From positions 87,551 through 136,975 of the forward strand of contig WELA01011412.1 in assembly GCA_009602735.1 (NCBI GenBank): a DNA stretch of 49,425 nt, in the 5' to 3' direction. The notes beneath the pieces are model-generated. The model saw only the letters and a list, made by a program, of their open reading frames with translations. It had not been told where the DNA came from and searched no databases. The translations under genes were made by a program, and so were the position numbers. Below, in pieces: positions 21,201 through 34,300 of the stretch (the first letter of the stretch is position 1; each line of letters opens with the position of its first letter). The stretch is from Mesotaenium endlicherianum. Its lineage: Eukaryota > Streptophyta > Zygnematophyceae > Zygnematales > Mesotaeniaceae.

Positions 21201-22480
21201 CAAACAGATAATGACGGTCGCGTGGGACAATTGCGAGGGCATCTGTGTGGACACGCACGTGCACCGCATCTCCAACCGCCTCCATTGGACTCGCCTATCT
21301 CCTCCCGCTGCAGCTCCCCTCCTGCCTGAGCTTGCGCCTTCGTCCCTGCCCATTGCTGGTGGTGCCAACTGTACTCATACAGCCGTTGTGATGGAGCCCA
21401 AGTTGACCCAACAGGTGAGTGTGAAGTGACAGGATGAAGGTTCTGGGTCCTATAGAGCAGGTGGATAAAGGCAGCTAGGCGGCATATGCTTGCGGATGCC
21501 TGAGAAGGTTACGGATCAGTCCTTGCAGGTGCTTGTTCTTGTATGTCCTAGTCTTTAGCCAGCTTGGGGAGAGCTCTCCAAGCTGGCTCTCATTCATCAG
21601 CAAGCTGCAAAACTTGAGCAGTGTAGCAGAGAGCAAAGATCCCACTTTAATAATTTGTCAGTCCCAAGAGTAAGTGAGTTGCCATCCGAATCCCAAAACA
21701 TAGCTTTGAGCCACAGCCTGCTTTTTTGGTTGGAAGGGGGGTGTGAGCTCGCAGAGACGGGGCAGGAGCCGAAGCAAGGTCGGAGAAGCCAAGGGCCAGG
21801 TGGTGGACAGCGGGGATGCCAGCTCAGCGGTGGTCTGTGCGAGGGTGGAGACAAAGAACCCCGAGGAGACCAGGGAGGCGTTGCAGGCTTGGCTGCCACC
21901 AGAGCTGTGGGCGCCCATTAATCCGCTGCTGGTCAGATCTCTATCTATGCCTCGCTTTCATCTGCTCATGCTGCACGTGGCTTTGACTCATGTGTTGCAT
22001 AAATTCCAGCCGACCTCGGCCGCAGGTCAATGACTACCTTCGTGCTCTCAGTGTCCACTTTGTGATTGAGCAATGGTGTTTAAACAACGTCACGTCTCAG
22101 TGTACCGCCATATATATGTCCACGTTGTAATTGGGTCATAATTTTCACAGTGACGTCTGAGTGTGCTCATCCTTGAGCTTGGTTCTTCAAGCACACATAC
22201 GAGGGATGCCTTCAGTTGAGAAGTGTGCTGTATTACATACCTTCAGGGTTTCTAGACGTGAATAAGCATTGCAACTTACTGTTGCATTTGACATTAGAAT
22301 GTGGAGTTGGATAAGGTTGGGTATAAGTGAGTGAGTGAGAAAAGTACCAACATGACAGCTGCTTCTTCCTATTTGCAGGTGGGATTTGGACAAACCATAT
22401 GCACGCCATTGCGGCCCAAATGCGGTCAGTGTCTTCTTGCCTCTCATTCTTTATGTCCATCAGCTACGTCAAAGTCTTAG
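16637..22480 (+). CDS. NTH1: Endonuclease III homologue, DNA glycosylase/AP lyase (8 exons)
   Basis: Exons: 16637-17189, 17563-17966, 18992-19058, 19405-19496, 20200-20337, 21208-21414, about 21755-21931 and 22379-22480 (1740 bases, 579 residues); phases agree at all junctions. The enzyme removes oxidised pyrimidines and cuts the abasic site in base-excision repair. Visible signatures: [43 protein letters not shown]; the helix-hairpin-helix [11 protein letters not shown] with the catalytic Lys; VDTHVHR with the catalytic Asp; and a four-Cys Fe-S motif at the C-terminus ([11 protein letters not shown]...C). Exon 1 from ATG 16637 gives a targeting-like N-terminus; ATG 16889 is an alternative start. 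Exon 2 has a Gln/Ala repeat and a basic patch. It is longer than the Arabidopsis protein (about 380 residues) mainly through the N-terminus and an insert after NRLHW. The start of exon 7 is the least certain boundary. Confidence 0.9.
18205..18293 (+). repeat. (CA)n microsatellite in NTH1 intron 2
   Basis: About 44 CA units, interrupted only by an N at 18270. Flanked by CCCACC and AAGTGCAAG. The array length reported is probably approximate because of the ambiguous base. Confidence 0.97.
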
Positions 22481-24205
22481 ATGGCCAGTCCTCTGTTACA
22501 AGGTCGCAGATTGTCGTAGTAGCAACAAGGTACAGCGAGGAGCTCCCCAGGATAGGTTTATTGAAAGAGTTTGCAGTTGTCAGTCATTTCATCAGACAAA
22601 GCTCAAGGACATTGCTCAAGCGGGAAGTGAGCTTACTCCAATGGACATGGAAGTGAACTTCAATGTTTGTTGGACGCATTTGGAATGTCAAACGTCCTTT
22701 GAAAGTGGCTGCGATTATTTAATGCTTATATGTGAAGGTTTGAATTGTGGTCGTTAAGAAAATGGCAAGATGTTAGTACTACTTGATCTCATGTGTTGTA
22801 AATCTGAGAGAAACTTAGTATCGGAGTGATAGCCTTGAGGCTAAGTCAAAGTTTTAGACTGTACAAACTGCACAACTAAGTACTTTAATACCTTCTTGGA
22901 AGTTGCAGGTATTCTGTATACTGTAATTACCATGTGCCCTTCAAAAGGTGAGGCGTATCTAGACTGCGCTCGCCACCTTCATGCTTTCATTGTGCTTATA
23001 TTTATATGGAGTTAGCTTCTGTATTTACTTAGTGCGTCTAGGCTCAACCTTACACCAATTCATATTTCAAATACAATATACGTGATCGTCTTTAAAGTTT
23101 TGATTATTGCATGCAATATCATTTAGTAGTGTTCTCTGTGAATGAAGAACATAGGGGAAGCCGTATAATGTCTATGCTTGCCATAGGAATGGAGATGGTC
23201 AACACTAGGGTGAAAATATGAGATTGGGTCACATAATCAAGTGTGACAGTCATCTAAGTCCATGGTGAAACATTTTAAGATACCACAAAAAATGTTGCAA
23301 ATTCAATGCTTGGATAATTCACAAGGTTGACCAGCAGCTACACATTATAAAAATACAACAAACAGAGCTGCTTATACTAATTTCTCCGACAATTCACTTG
23401 AATGAAATCTCAACCTCCAAGTTTTTTGTTGGAATATGTGTATAGATGGGTGTAGTATGAGCAGTAACTTACATCAAGGTGGACCAAGTCAAGCGAATGC
23501 TCGGCTGAACGAGTTGTAAGTTCTCATGTTATGCTAGCTTTTATATGACAACAGCACTCATGGAGGCAAAGAAAAGGGTGTTAGTAAATATGACTACGTA
23601 GTTAAGGTAAGTCTCAAGATTGTGATTAGAAAGTTTGTGTCCCTGCAGGCAGGGATCTTAGGTAATTCAGGGAGGCGGCACAGCCACTACCCACTTCCTT
23701 GAGGTTAATGCGGTCGAATTGACTGTCAAGGGTTGACCAAGCCTGGACCAAGCACACGCTAAGGATGAGCATCGTACTCGTCACTTATAAACAGCTTGTA
23801 AATTCCGACGCGCATATAGGCACGCATTAATCACGACACCGGGACGAGGGACTAACATGAGACTTTATCTGCGTTCATATGCGAGTACACGACCATTAAC
23901 GAGAGTTCAAACGTCTTCTTTAACAGTGTCTAAAATTACATGTTCTCGTGCAGTCCTTGCCAGTCCTTGCCCTGTCCACCTAGCCTGTATGCAGACTACT
24001 CGTCACTATCCCTCGTCATACTACTTCTCCTGAGTGGAACTTGCACGTTGTTTGTCCTTTGTTTCATCCCCGTCGACATTCAACGTTTAAATTATTTGCA
24101 GACCTGAAATTCGTCTTGTTGTTTGGACCAACTAGGAGGATTCATCTTTCCATAGTAGATGGTCTACGTGTAGGATTAGTCAATAGAACGTTTCCACCTG
24201 CTGCA
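22481..24205. other. Intergenic region between NTH1 and TAP46
   Basis: About 1.7 kb, AT-richer than the gene bodies. It should contain the 3' end of NTH1 and promoter/5' leader of TAP46. TTATAA occurs at 23785-23790, about 420 bases before the TAP46 start, but its role is unproven. The frame upstream of ATG 24206 is open for about 165 bases, probably by chance. Confidence 0.5.
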
Positions 24206-27200
24206 ATGGGTGAACTTGATGAAGTTACTGCTGAGTTTTCAGAGGAGTTGCCCCTGTCAGTCCTTTTCAAGCGTGCACAAGAAATTTATGATGAGGCTGA
24301 GTCGTTATCTGTTCGAGATCCAAAATCTGTGGTAAGTTTTAAGTTCCCGGTGTAGTCGATTCTTTTAATGGAGCAAGCTTACGCCTTGCTTATATTACAC
24401 AGTACCTGAAACAACAGCTTGACCTTGGACAGCTATAGTGGACGTTAGTATAAAGAAGCGCATTTATTGCATGTAGTGGCTAGGTAACTCCTAAGAATTT
24501 TCCACTGAGAAGGCGGGCACGGCAGGGTTCAGTTAAAGTATGGAATTTGAAGCTGTTGAGGTTGGCATGCACGAAGTCTTTAGGGATGAGAATCCATATA
24601 AAATAGATGAAGCCAGAAGAAAAAGTGCTTTTAAGTGGTTTTCTGGTCAATTGTTGCGAGCTGAGCGACACAGCCCTTACAAGGATTTATTGCTGCAAGC
24701 GTGCTCCGCATCATGTGCTGGTGTTTTTGCTTGCTTTTCGTTTTAGGTTTCAGTCAAGTGTGCGGGGTTTATAAGCCAGGTTTCCAACGACAGAACACCT
24801 GGGACGATTCCTTAAATTCTGTTAGGAGGTGGGATCAGCTATGCAGAAGCAAGCAGAAGTCACACCTCGTGGTCTTTGTCATTCTGCAGGACAGGTTGCG
24901 CAATGGTGTGAGAATTCTGCAGCTGTGCGAACGACACATGGCAACTCTAGGTCTCTTTTCCCCTAATGAAGAGATCGATGACGTGGCAACTGCAGATCTT
25001 AAGTATTTACTGGTGTGTACACAGAGCACCCAACCCACAGTCACTTCCTTGATGTGACCGAGGGTTCTCAGTTGCAATGCTGCTGATGAGAGGATGTACC
25101 AGATGCTGTTGATCGTTGACTATGTGGGTTGGTCAAAGGTTCCCGTTGGATGTTTTCCAGAAATGTTGTGACTGTCAAGAGGCCTCTTGGAATGAGCCCT
25201 GCTTTCTTGCTTCAAACAACTCCCCAAACTAGAGAGACTCCATCAGCCCCCAAAACGTTCACTGTCCCAAGACACAAATTAGCCATGGAGAAACAGTAGG
25301 CCTTATTACAGCCAGGCTTGCTGTTTGGCTCCTGCAGTCATGCTTCTAGCTAGGCAGATAACCTTATTGCACTTCATAAACCATGGTGGACTTGTATCCT
25401 TAGCCTAAAGCTCTAGGACGTGTCCCCAAGACACTACGCACACACCACACTCAGACACGCTTTTTTCGCTCGTGTACGCTTCTCTGTTGATCAACATGCA
25501 TACATGTATGTGAATTTTAACGAGTTCATACTCAGTAACTTGGCATCAGCTTCGAGTTACGAGGTGGATGGCTTTCTTTTTGCTACACCTTCTTTTCTAT
25601 ATTCATATCTTCCTGAATACCAGTGGAAGGCTATTGTATTTTACGTTCTGTTCACGCAAAGCAGTACAAGTGAGTATCCAGTCACACCCAATGTTCACCT
25701 TCGTGTTGCGTTCATGTCCCCCCGAGTGTGTGCCCGAGGAATGCCAGGTGCCATGCATGGCTGGGGAGCTGCAGCACTGCCTTCCAGCCGACGACGCTGA
25801 GCACCGCCTATCCATCCTGCAGTCAGCGCAACGGCCCCTCAAAGTAAGGGACTTGCAATCATCTCTTAATCATTTCACCCTCCCTTGTTTTACGCTCCTC
25901 TCCCTCTCCCTCCCTTTCCTCCAGTGTGTCAATCACTAGTGCCACTGCTAAAGGCGATCTGTGGCGTCGGGGTTTAAGGAACTCAGAGGGCATACTCGCC
26001 AAGTCTGTTGGACGCGATCAATAAGACAGGAAACTTTGCTGCTCTCCCTCCCTTCCTCTCTCCATCCCCGCATGCCCGCCGTCCCTCCCGTGCCCTTCCT
26101 CCCCCCTTACCCCTCTCTTTTCATGCTACACCTCATGCATGTGTATGAGGACAAGCTATTTGCCGCAAGCGTTGGAGCAGTCCCTTCATACCGTAAGAGA
26201 AGAAGCACTTCATCAGATGCATATATGCTATGATGGACTGGTGATTCCACCTCATGTGTATCAGGGTATGCTTACGTGCTGGCTCTGTTCGGACCTGAGG
26301 GCTGAGGGCTGAGGCCTTGCTGCAAGCGGTTTGCCTGCTGGTCGTCCCTCCGTGAGAGACCAAGGAGACGAACTCAAACGTGGTGACGGGCTGACGTGGC
26401 GCGAGTGTTGTGCTGATCCGCGTTGTGTTGCTGCAGGCGTTTGTGAGTCAGTGCGAGGCGCTGGGGCTGATGTCGGCTGAAGAGAGGGAGGCTGCGGGCA
26501 ACGAGGTGTCGTCAGATCCCGCCACCAGGCGCGCCCAGAAGGTGCATGCTCCTCCGCGCTCGTCCCACCTTGCATCCTTCCTCTGAGTGGCAATGGCCAG
26601 AGTGCTTGGCATTCACTGGACTATGGGGTCTTTCCCACAAGTCTGTGCCCTGAGCCGTGGACTTCAGCATTGTTGGCTCGTGGGTTGGGAGGGCTCACAT
26701 CATCACTTTTCCGCACGTGTTGGAAACACACCAACAATAGTGACGACAGTGGCAGTGCTCAGAGGTGCATGCCAGAATGCGGCTCCCTTGTTGACCAGGG
26801 GATAAGGCAGGAAGAGGGGTCAGTTAGGTTCCTGGTAGTGAGGCATGCGCGGGAAGGGGCAGGCAGCATCTCTTCCCCATTGGCATCCACATGTGCTGCG
26901 TGCACACACGTGTAGGTGCGCATACGTTGTCGTCAGCCACTCCCAGCACTCTGGTTAGGTTTGTACAATGAGGTTGAGTTGGCGGTTGAGGACAGGACAG
27001 GCATGTCCTCTTCACCCCCTCAGGCAGCTGTCGTGTCATCAGTCGGTCCTCGTTTGTGGCCTGCATCCCCTGATCTGATGAGCATGCCTGCCGTCTTGTG
27101 AAGAGGGCAGGGGATGCTGCATGCTACATGCATGCAATGCTGAGGGGGGGGGAGGGAGTNGAGGAATGATGGGGGGGGGTGGGGGGGTGCAGGAGTCAGG

Positions 27201-30042
27201 AGGGGATGATGAAGAGTAGGGGAAGGAAGGAGGGAGCACGCACAAGCGCGAGCAAGGGCAAGAGAGAGGGAGATCGAGAGGAGAAAAATTGAGGGAGGCA
27301 GGGAGGGAGCAAAGGGGGAGGGCGAAAGTCAGTTGTGCACTTGTGCATGACTGGATGTCAGGCGGCCAGGCTGACGCGGAGCAGGCGGGCTTCCGGGCCA
27401 TTGTGTCGGGTGCCGCCTGGAGCAGAGGCAGAGGCAGAGACCCTTCTAGCTTCTTGTCTCCATTTTCCTCTTCTCCTTCACCAGTGGGGGCATGCTGCTC
27501 CTATGCTTCCCGTCTGCGTGTGTGCTGTCACCTAGCTGTCTGTAATGCAAGTGAGGGTGGGTGTGGTGCAGATAGCGCGTCACAGGAGGCAAAAAGCGCT
27601 GGAGGGACAGCTGGCGGCTTTGGAAGAGCGGCGCCAGGCCAGGAGCGGTGCCAGGAGAAAACAGCAGAGCGGCCAGGAGATTGATGAGGATGACACCGCT
27701 GCAGATGAGCAGATGGACGACCCGGATGAGCGCAAGGTAAGCTGCCATGGTTACGGCAGTGCAGATGGATATGCCGGAGGTGTCATGCATTGACAGTCAC
27801 AGGTGCAGATCACAGACCTCCGCTATATTCTCGAGGGGAGTGCAAATGTTCTTTCCGCTGTCCATTGAGAAGCTTACGGGAAAAAGGAGATGGTCCAGTG
27901 GATGCTGCGGGTGTCTCATAAGTATTATAAGTATGTCCTGGTATCCTGTCGCTCGGGTTTGCATGTGCATCCACATACATACATGCATCCGTGTCTCAAG
28001 ACTTTTCATTGTTTCCTCATCTCTTTCCGTCTGAAATGAGTGTTGCGTCTGTATGCGCCTCTACCCGTCTTTCTGCATCTTGTTTCACCTTGTCAGCGTA
28101 CGAAAACCCGCGCTTACAAGGGTGGAGGGTTTCCATTCACCAAGTTGTCCTGGTGGGACTCCCACCTTCTCCGCATACTTGTCCATTTGGGCATCCCAGA
28201 TGCGCACAGGTGTGTGCCTGGCATGAGCGCAGCAGCTGCAAGACATGCTCACTTCCTGCGCTGTCTGTGCGTGTGCTTCACCCCTCCTCTCCCCCACCTT
28301 GGCAGGCGTGGCTTCTTCGGATCTCGCTGGCTCTCGACAAGGTGGGTAGAGTTGCACTCACCTACACCCGCATACGCAGACGCACACACTCACACACACA
28401 CACACATACATGCAAACTCGCACGCATTCGCAGTCGATTGCTTGTTGCACCTCCATGTGCAGAACCTCAGCTGTCCTTTCGCTACTCTTGTACAACTTCA
28501 TCACTAGGTTCAGGTTGTGCCGCTTCCTTCTCTAGACAACAAGGCTGTGCTTGCCAGACGTCAAGCGTGGGTTGCACTTTGCTAATACACAACCACTCGA
28601 ACGTATTGCTGTACGTAATCAAAGATGGTATTTGCCTGGCGTGGCCCGTGATTATTTTGCATTTGCAGCTGCCGGCTTTTCCTATCAGTGGGGTACCTTC
28701 TTTACCCTCTTGCTCTATCCTTTATTTGTTATATAAAATGCAGGGTAGACTCTGACAGCAATGTTATCTATGTAAATCTCTCACACACAGCCTTCTCTCA
28801 CCAAGTACCTCAATTAAGGAAGATTTGTGGTCCCATGCTGCCCCCCTTCAGACACACTGCTGAGGAGAAGCCAAGCGTCTCATATTGTTGCTGCTCATGC
28901 CTCAGTGCTGCCTGTCCGTGTGAGTCTTCCCTGGAAGTTGTTGGCCAAGCCGTGAGGTGCAAGTTCCTGAGAGAGAGACAGAGTGGCGTTTGTGCAGGCG
29001 CTGGATCTGACGGGCATGCTCAAGAGGGAGGAGGAGATGCTCAAGTCCGCTGCCCAGTACGCCGATGCCCATCCTGTAAGTCCTCACATCTCCCCCCACC
29101 CCCCCNGGTGTGTGCCAGGCTCTGCTTGACAGCTGCTTTTCTCTTGGGTTCAACGGAGCAGCCGGAGTGTGGATGCACACGGATGTGGTAGCTGTTAACT
29201 GGTGTCAGTGGATAGATGACACGAGTGAGTCAGTTTGGGCCCGATGAGACTGGCTTGCAGTGTGCAAGGCACAGCGTATCTTTTGCCCTGAATTTTAATT
29301 ACCTGCATAACAGTGATTTTCAGCGTGTTTCCCTTGCTGCTGCCGATAAGTGAACTGTTTCTTTGCTCGAAGACGGGACCCTGGTGGAAGCACTTCTTCG
29401 TGGCATTCTTTCTCATCGTATGACCTCCACATGCATTGGTCTGTTGTTTCCTCCTGCTGCTGCCAGGACGGACGACAGAGCCTGTCAAGGGAGTCGCTGG
29501 ATTTGCGGACGCAGCAAGCCATGTCGCGCCACATGTCAGCTTCCCGGCAGGCCTACTCTAGTCGGCCGTCGGCCCCCATCCACTGCTCCACATTTGCTCA
29601 GAACGTTATTGAGGGTCGACAGAACCCCTCCCACAAGCACACGCATGGACCTGGCCACGTTGTGTTTGGGCCCTCCAGCATGGTGGGTGGCGCTCTGACG
29701 ACCGACAGGGAGAGGATTGTGGCCCAGGTGTTTCAGCCCAGCCACAGCCTGCCCACCATGAGCATCGAAGAGGCGGGGCTTGCTGAGATGGAGCTCAACA
29801 AGATCTTTGAGCGGCAGAACCAAGAGTTTCTGGACATGGTGAATGAGGGCAGGCCGCCACGGAAAGAGAGAGAGCCGAGGGAAAAGGGGGATGAGGAGGG
29901 GGAGGAGGACGAAGGGGAGGAGGAGGACGACGGGGACGAGAACGAGGAGGAGGAGAAGCTGATGAAGCAGAGGGCGTGGGATGAGTGGCAGGAAGACCAT
30001 CCCAAAGGGCAGGGCAACAGCAAGCTCACTCCTTGTGGGTGA
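24206..30042 (+). CDS. TAP46: TAP42/TAP46/IGBP1-family PP2A regulatory subunit (8 exons)
   Basis: Exons: 24206-24331, 24890-25012, 25748-25843, 26437-26541, 27572-27736, 28306-28341, 28998-29075 and 29467-30042 (1305 bases, 434 residues). Every intron is phase 0. The family protein binds PP2A-type catalytic subunits directly and acts downstream of TOR kinase. Seen in order: ELPLSVLFKRAQEIY; LGLFSPNEEIDDVATADLKYLL; a helical segment ending in AFVSQCEALGLMSAEE; IARHRRQKALEGQL; LDLTGMLKREEEML; then the long conserved last exon with CSTFAQNVIEGR, VFGPSSMVGGALTTDRERIVAQVFQPSH and PTMSIEEAGLAEME. It closes with an acidic Glu/Asp run and the terminal KLTPCG. Length is close to the Arabidopsis protein (405). 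Start ATG 24206 fits the family N-terminus. The neighbouring gene on the right is convergent. Confidence 0.94.
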
Positions 30043-31393
30043 CATGACATCGTTGAGGGTCCTCTCTGATCTCTGATCGAGCTTCTTCATTTGTGGCTTA
30101 TCCAGCCGCAATGTGGTGAAATTTGCTATTTGTAACAGCAAGACCTTCTGGCTGAGGTAGACAGAGTAGATTGTATTTTCTAGTATATGTGCCTCTTTTG
30201 TAAAAACGAGTTGTGAATCTTGATTGACCTTTGAACTGGGTCTCACGCACTTCTGTGTGCCAGTGTGTGCCTATGCAAAGCTTTGTCTATTCTTGTGAAG
30301 AACACCTTTTCATATGTTTAGGCCTGTCTGTCAATGATATTTGGTTCATACGAGTTTCCATTAAGTTTCGCAGCTTGAAGTAGTTCTGCAGAGCTCCCTG
30401 ACATGTGAGGCAAGGCAGCAATTATATTAAGAAACTAATAAGGGACCAAGGACCTCATATATTAATAATAGAGTCAGGGATACATAATGAAAGGGGTATG
30501 TTGACTTTTCAAAGCTGCAGGGGTTTCTAACCTCAAACACTCACGAGTCCACTGCAAAATGAACATTTCTGCAGAGAGTAAATGGAAAAGGACATGACCA
30601 CATGGGTAAAAAACTAAGCTTCCAAATTGCTCAACAAGAGTTATTTCTCCAAGCGAGCACAAGTTGTGCGCATTTAGACTCTGCCTCTACATGAAGAGCA
30701 GCGCTGGCGCCAGCAAATGCTAACGCAAATCAAAGTACTGGTTCAAACTACAGTTCAAGCAAATTTGCATTTGGGTTGACAAACTGTACCATTGAATAAA
30801 AGCTGTTTCTGCTGCTATTTGTTCATTAGACTTGCTCGCGTGTCAGCTCTCGAGCATATACAAGTCCGAACCTATACACAAACATTGCTTTTGACATGCT
30901 TTACACATCGCTTTTATGTACAATATGAACACCATCACCGCAACTGCATACGTACAGAAGCGCAGATCCATATGCCTCAGACTGGACCAGGCTGTCTATG
31001 TCATATACACATGGCCACTTGAACCTCTCAGTCGAAGCTGCTATGCTCCACAAGGAACTCGCGCATCAGCGTTGTGTTGGACGCCTCCATCACCTGCATG
31101 CCCACACACCCCTCCTCTCATTGCCACGTCTTTCAGTGGAGTATCAACAAAGGGGGCCAGCCGACTGGCATGGATTCCTCCTCGAGCAAAGCACACACTC
31201 AACATGGCACAGCTCAATTATCTCACAAGCACTTTACTATCACATGCTGACGCCAGTCCCGCTGCAAGGACCACGACTTCTGTTCAGTTGATGTAAAGAT
31301 CACCCGGGCAGGAGGCTGTTATCTGCTAACGATAATTCTTCGAACAGTTTAACATTCTCTTATCTGCTTTGCCGCCCCACACACCAAAACGGT
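30043..31393. other. Intergenic region between convergent genes
   Basis: About 1.35 kb between the TAP46 stop and the stop of the minus-strand gene. No exon recognised; both 3' untranslated regions are expected here. Confidence 0.5.
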
Positions 31394-34300
31394 TTAGCCC
31401 ATGTAGCACGACTTGGACAGCAGAACTCTTTTCTGAAATGCAGGTCAAAAAAGGTGACAGAGATGGAGCATGAAGAGCTTAAATCAGAGATATGGTGAGG
31501 GCCAAGGTTCAAGGTGGACCTTAAGCGAACACTTGCGCAGATTGTCCCACTCAAAATCCTCCGTGGCATACGCCGACCTCACCTGCTAGCAGAGACACGC
31601 ATAGTTACACATCAGGGCTTCCTCCCGCCATGATGTACATCAAAGTGTCTTACAGGTTGTTTACGGCTGCTAACAAGGCACGTCCACACCAACCTTCTCA
31701 CTCCCTCGGCTGCCTCTTCTGCTCTTCTTTCCCTCATCATCCCCCCCCCCTCCCCCCCAAGTCGGGCCCTCGAAGCTATCCCCACTTTCTGATTGCCATC
31801 TTCCTGCCTCAGTGCTATGCAACTTAGCTCCAAGTCCACTAAACACCCCAACGTCACAATGATGACGAGATTAGGCATCAATTCCCTCACATCTGCACCT
31901 CGCCCTGCCCACGCCTCACAGAGGCCATCAAATCCTGCTCACTTGGAGCGAGCACATCACCATAATAAGCAATACATCAAGCCCTCTACGACTGCAGTCG
32001 CAGCTAGCCCAAGGGTCCCCCCGGCTCTGCTGGCAAGTGAGCTGGCCGGCTGTGAGTGCTCCAGCACTGTGATGAGTCCATCTAGCAGCAAGCAAAGGGA
32101 GCGAGCTCGGCCCTCCAACACACAAAACGTCATCATGCGCTAGCCAGTGAGGTGAATCTTCTGCTAAGCGAGCAGCAACAACCACACCTCCTGGCCAACG
32201 TGCTGAGCCAGAAGAAGCGTAGCCTCTCTCTGATTTGCTATCTAGAACAGCAGCAGCCAATCTGAGAAAATCCGCAGCCAGCCCAGCTGCCCCCCTCCCT
32301 CCCTCTTCCCCAGACGCCCAGCCATGGCCCAACCCGGGTCAAGAGCACGTCTCTGACAGCAAGAGTCCTCCTCATGCAGGCGTGCCGGCTGATTGGATCA
32401 GGACACGGATGTGCACACTGTCCCTTGACTTGCTGTGTGTCTCTCTGCTCAACCGTGCACTCACCGGCACCTAGTGAGCCTCCCCTCTCCACCTGAAAAA
32501 CTGCGCACTACTTTTCTTTGTGGTCCTTCGGACTGAACTACTCCTCCCCCAGTCACTGACAGCACACACGCAGCACCAGCTGAGAGACCCTGCTTCAGAC
32601 AGCTCTCACTGCACGGGTACCCCGGGAGTGCATGCAAGGAGGGAGTGTAGTGGTGTGAACTGCATCCTCCAAGCTCTTCTCAAGCTGCAGCACTCAAAGG
32701 CCCCAGTGGTCATGCTTGAGCTAGAGAGTGAGACGACGAATCCTTAGAACTGAACACATTGAATGAGAAGGCAAGTGAGGAAGGGAGCAAGTGAGCGCTT
32801 TGAATCAACGAAGCCCCTCCGATGCGAGCCACCACCATCCTCTTGAGCTCATTTTGAGAATCTAAGGAGAGGTATAGTGGACTGTGCATGCGGCGCTACC
32901 CTGGCAGGCAGACAATGTGATGACAGACTTCCCTCTGAAAAGAAAGCAAGCAAGTGGTCTTCTCCAGGCAGCCAGGGCCCTCCCAGTTTCTTCATCCAAC
33001 CACTCCAACAACCAGTAACAAGAGTTCGCATCACTTATGCTATGATGCAAGCATTACAATGAGAGCTTTGCACATAACCCGCCACTAACACTATGTACGT
33101 GGGTTGCTTGGGCAGCGAAGACTTGGCAGGGTATCAGAAACTCTTCATCATGCAGGTGGTGGAAGTAGTGAGGGTACCTCCATGATCCTGAGAGCTGCAC
33201 ATGGTCGTCGGCAGGGCCATAAGCACCCGAGGATGATAAAGATGGCACACCGCCGCATCCCAGGACTCCAACAGGCACCCACAACCCAATGCCGTCCATC
33301 ACATTGCCCCAAACTACCTCAGTATGTTGTGCAGGAGGGGGGAGGAAAGCAGACTCTAATTTCAGGATGGAAAGATGCATGTGAGAATAAGAACCAACTT
33401 TCTCTCTCCATTGTTGGCCTCCCGATGCCTGCCCCCTATGCTGCAACGGCAGCTGCGCAGCAGCAGCAAGCTCTACCATCATTTGCCCTGCCGTTTCGCA
33501 CCACAGCGCAGGAACACCCAGAAAGGGAGCCCAACTCACCAATCTCACGACCTGTCTTCTCCTCCTCTGATACTCACAGCATGCGGCACCACACTAATTT
33601 GCTCATGCTGAAAGTTAACAGGGCCGATGGGACCATGGAGAGCTGAGGAAAGCCTTGCGAGCAAGGGGGCATGAGAAATGAGGGACGTAAGCACTCTCTT
33701 CACGACTTTGTCACTTGGTCACGTTGTGAGCTGCGGTGTCATCACAATGAACCAAACAGCATGTCTAGAGTGTCCAGGGTGTGCTTATGAAGAGAAAGGG
33801 GGAGGGAGTGCACCGAGGCCCTTGTGGCGGTGCGACTCGCGCATGAGCGCGCCCACAAACTTGTCACCATCCTTCAGCGGCACCCTCTCGCAGAACTCCA
33901 TCAGCTCCTGGTGTCCCTCTGGATTGTACGCCTGCACGCAACGGTGGGGCAGGACAACAGGAGCAGAAGCAGGAGCATGAGCAGGAGGAGCAGGAGGAGG
34001 CAGCGGGTGAGCACAAAGAAAAGATGAAGGGGGGTGTGAAGAAGACCATTCAGAAGACGAGGGAGGTGTGAACGACGGGTGCCCCTACAAAGACCCATCT
34101 GCGAAACTTCTCCATCACCTGTTTTTCATCTGAGAAGAGGAATTTGCGCCTCAAAGAGTTCAGATAATGCATGTCCCCTACTGTCAATGTCTTGGGCCAA
34201 AGCATACAGCAGCTCGATGTGGGAGAGCATCAGGCACCACTGCAGCTTTCTACGACTCAGCGCCAGCACGGCACCAGCATGCATTGTGTGACATACACTC

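Noticed and set aside
29536..30246. 236-codon minus-strand open frame
   Set aside because: Antisense to the conserved last exon of TAP46; the Leu/Val-rich part is the complement of the Glu/Asp codons of the acidic tail.
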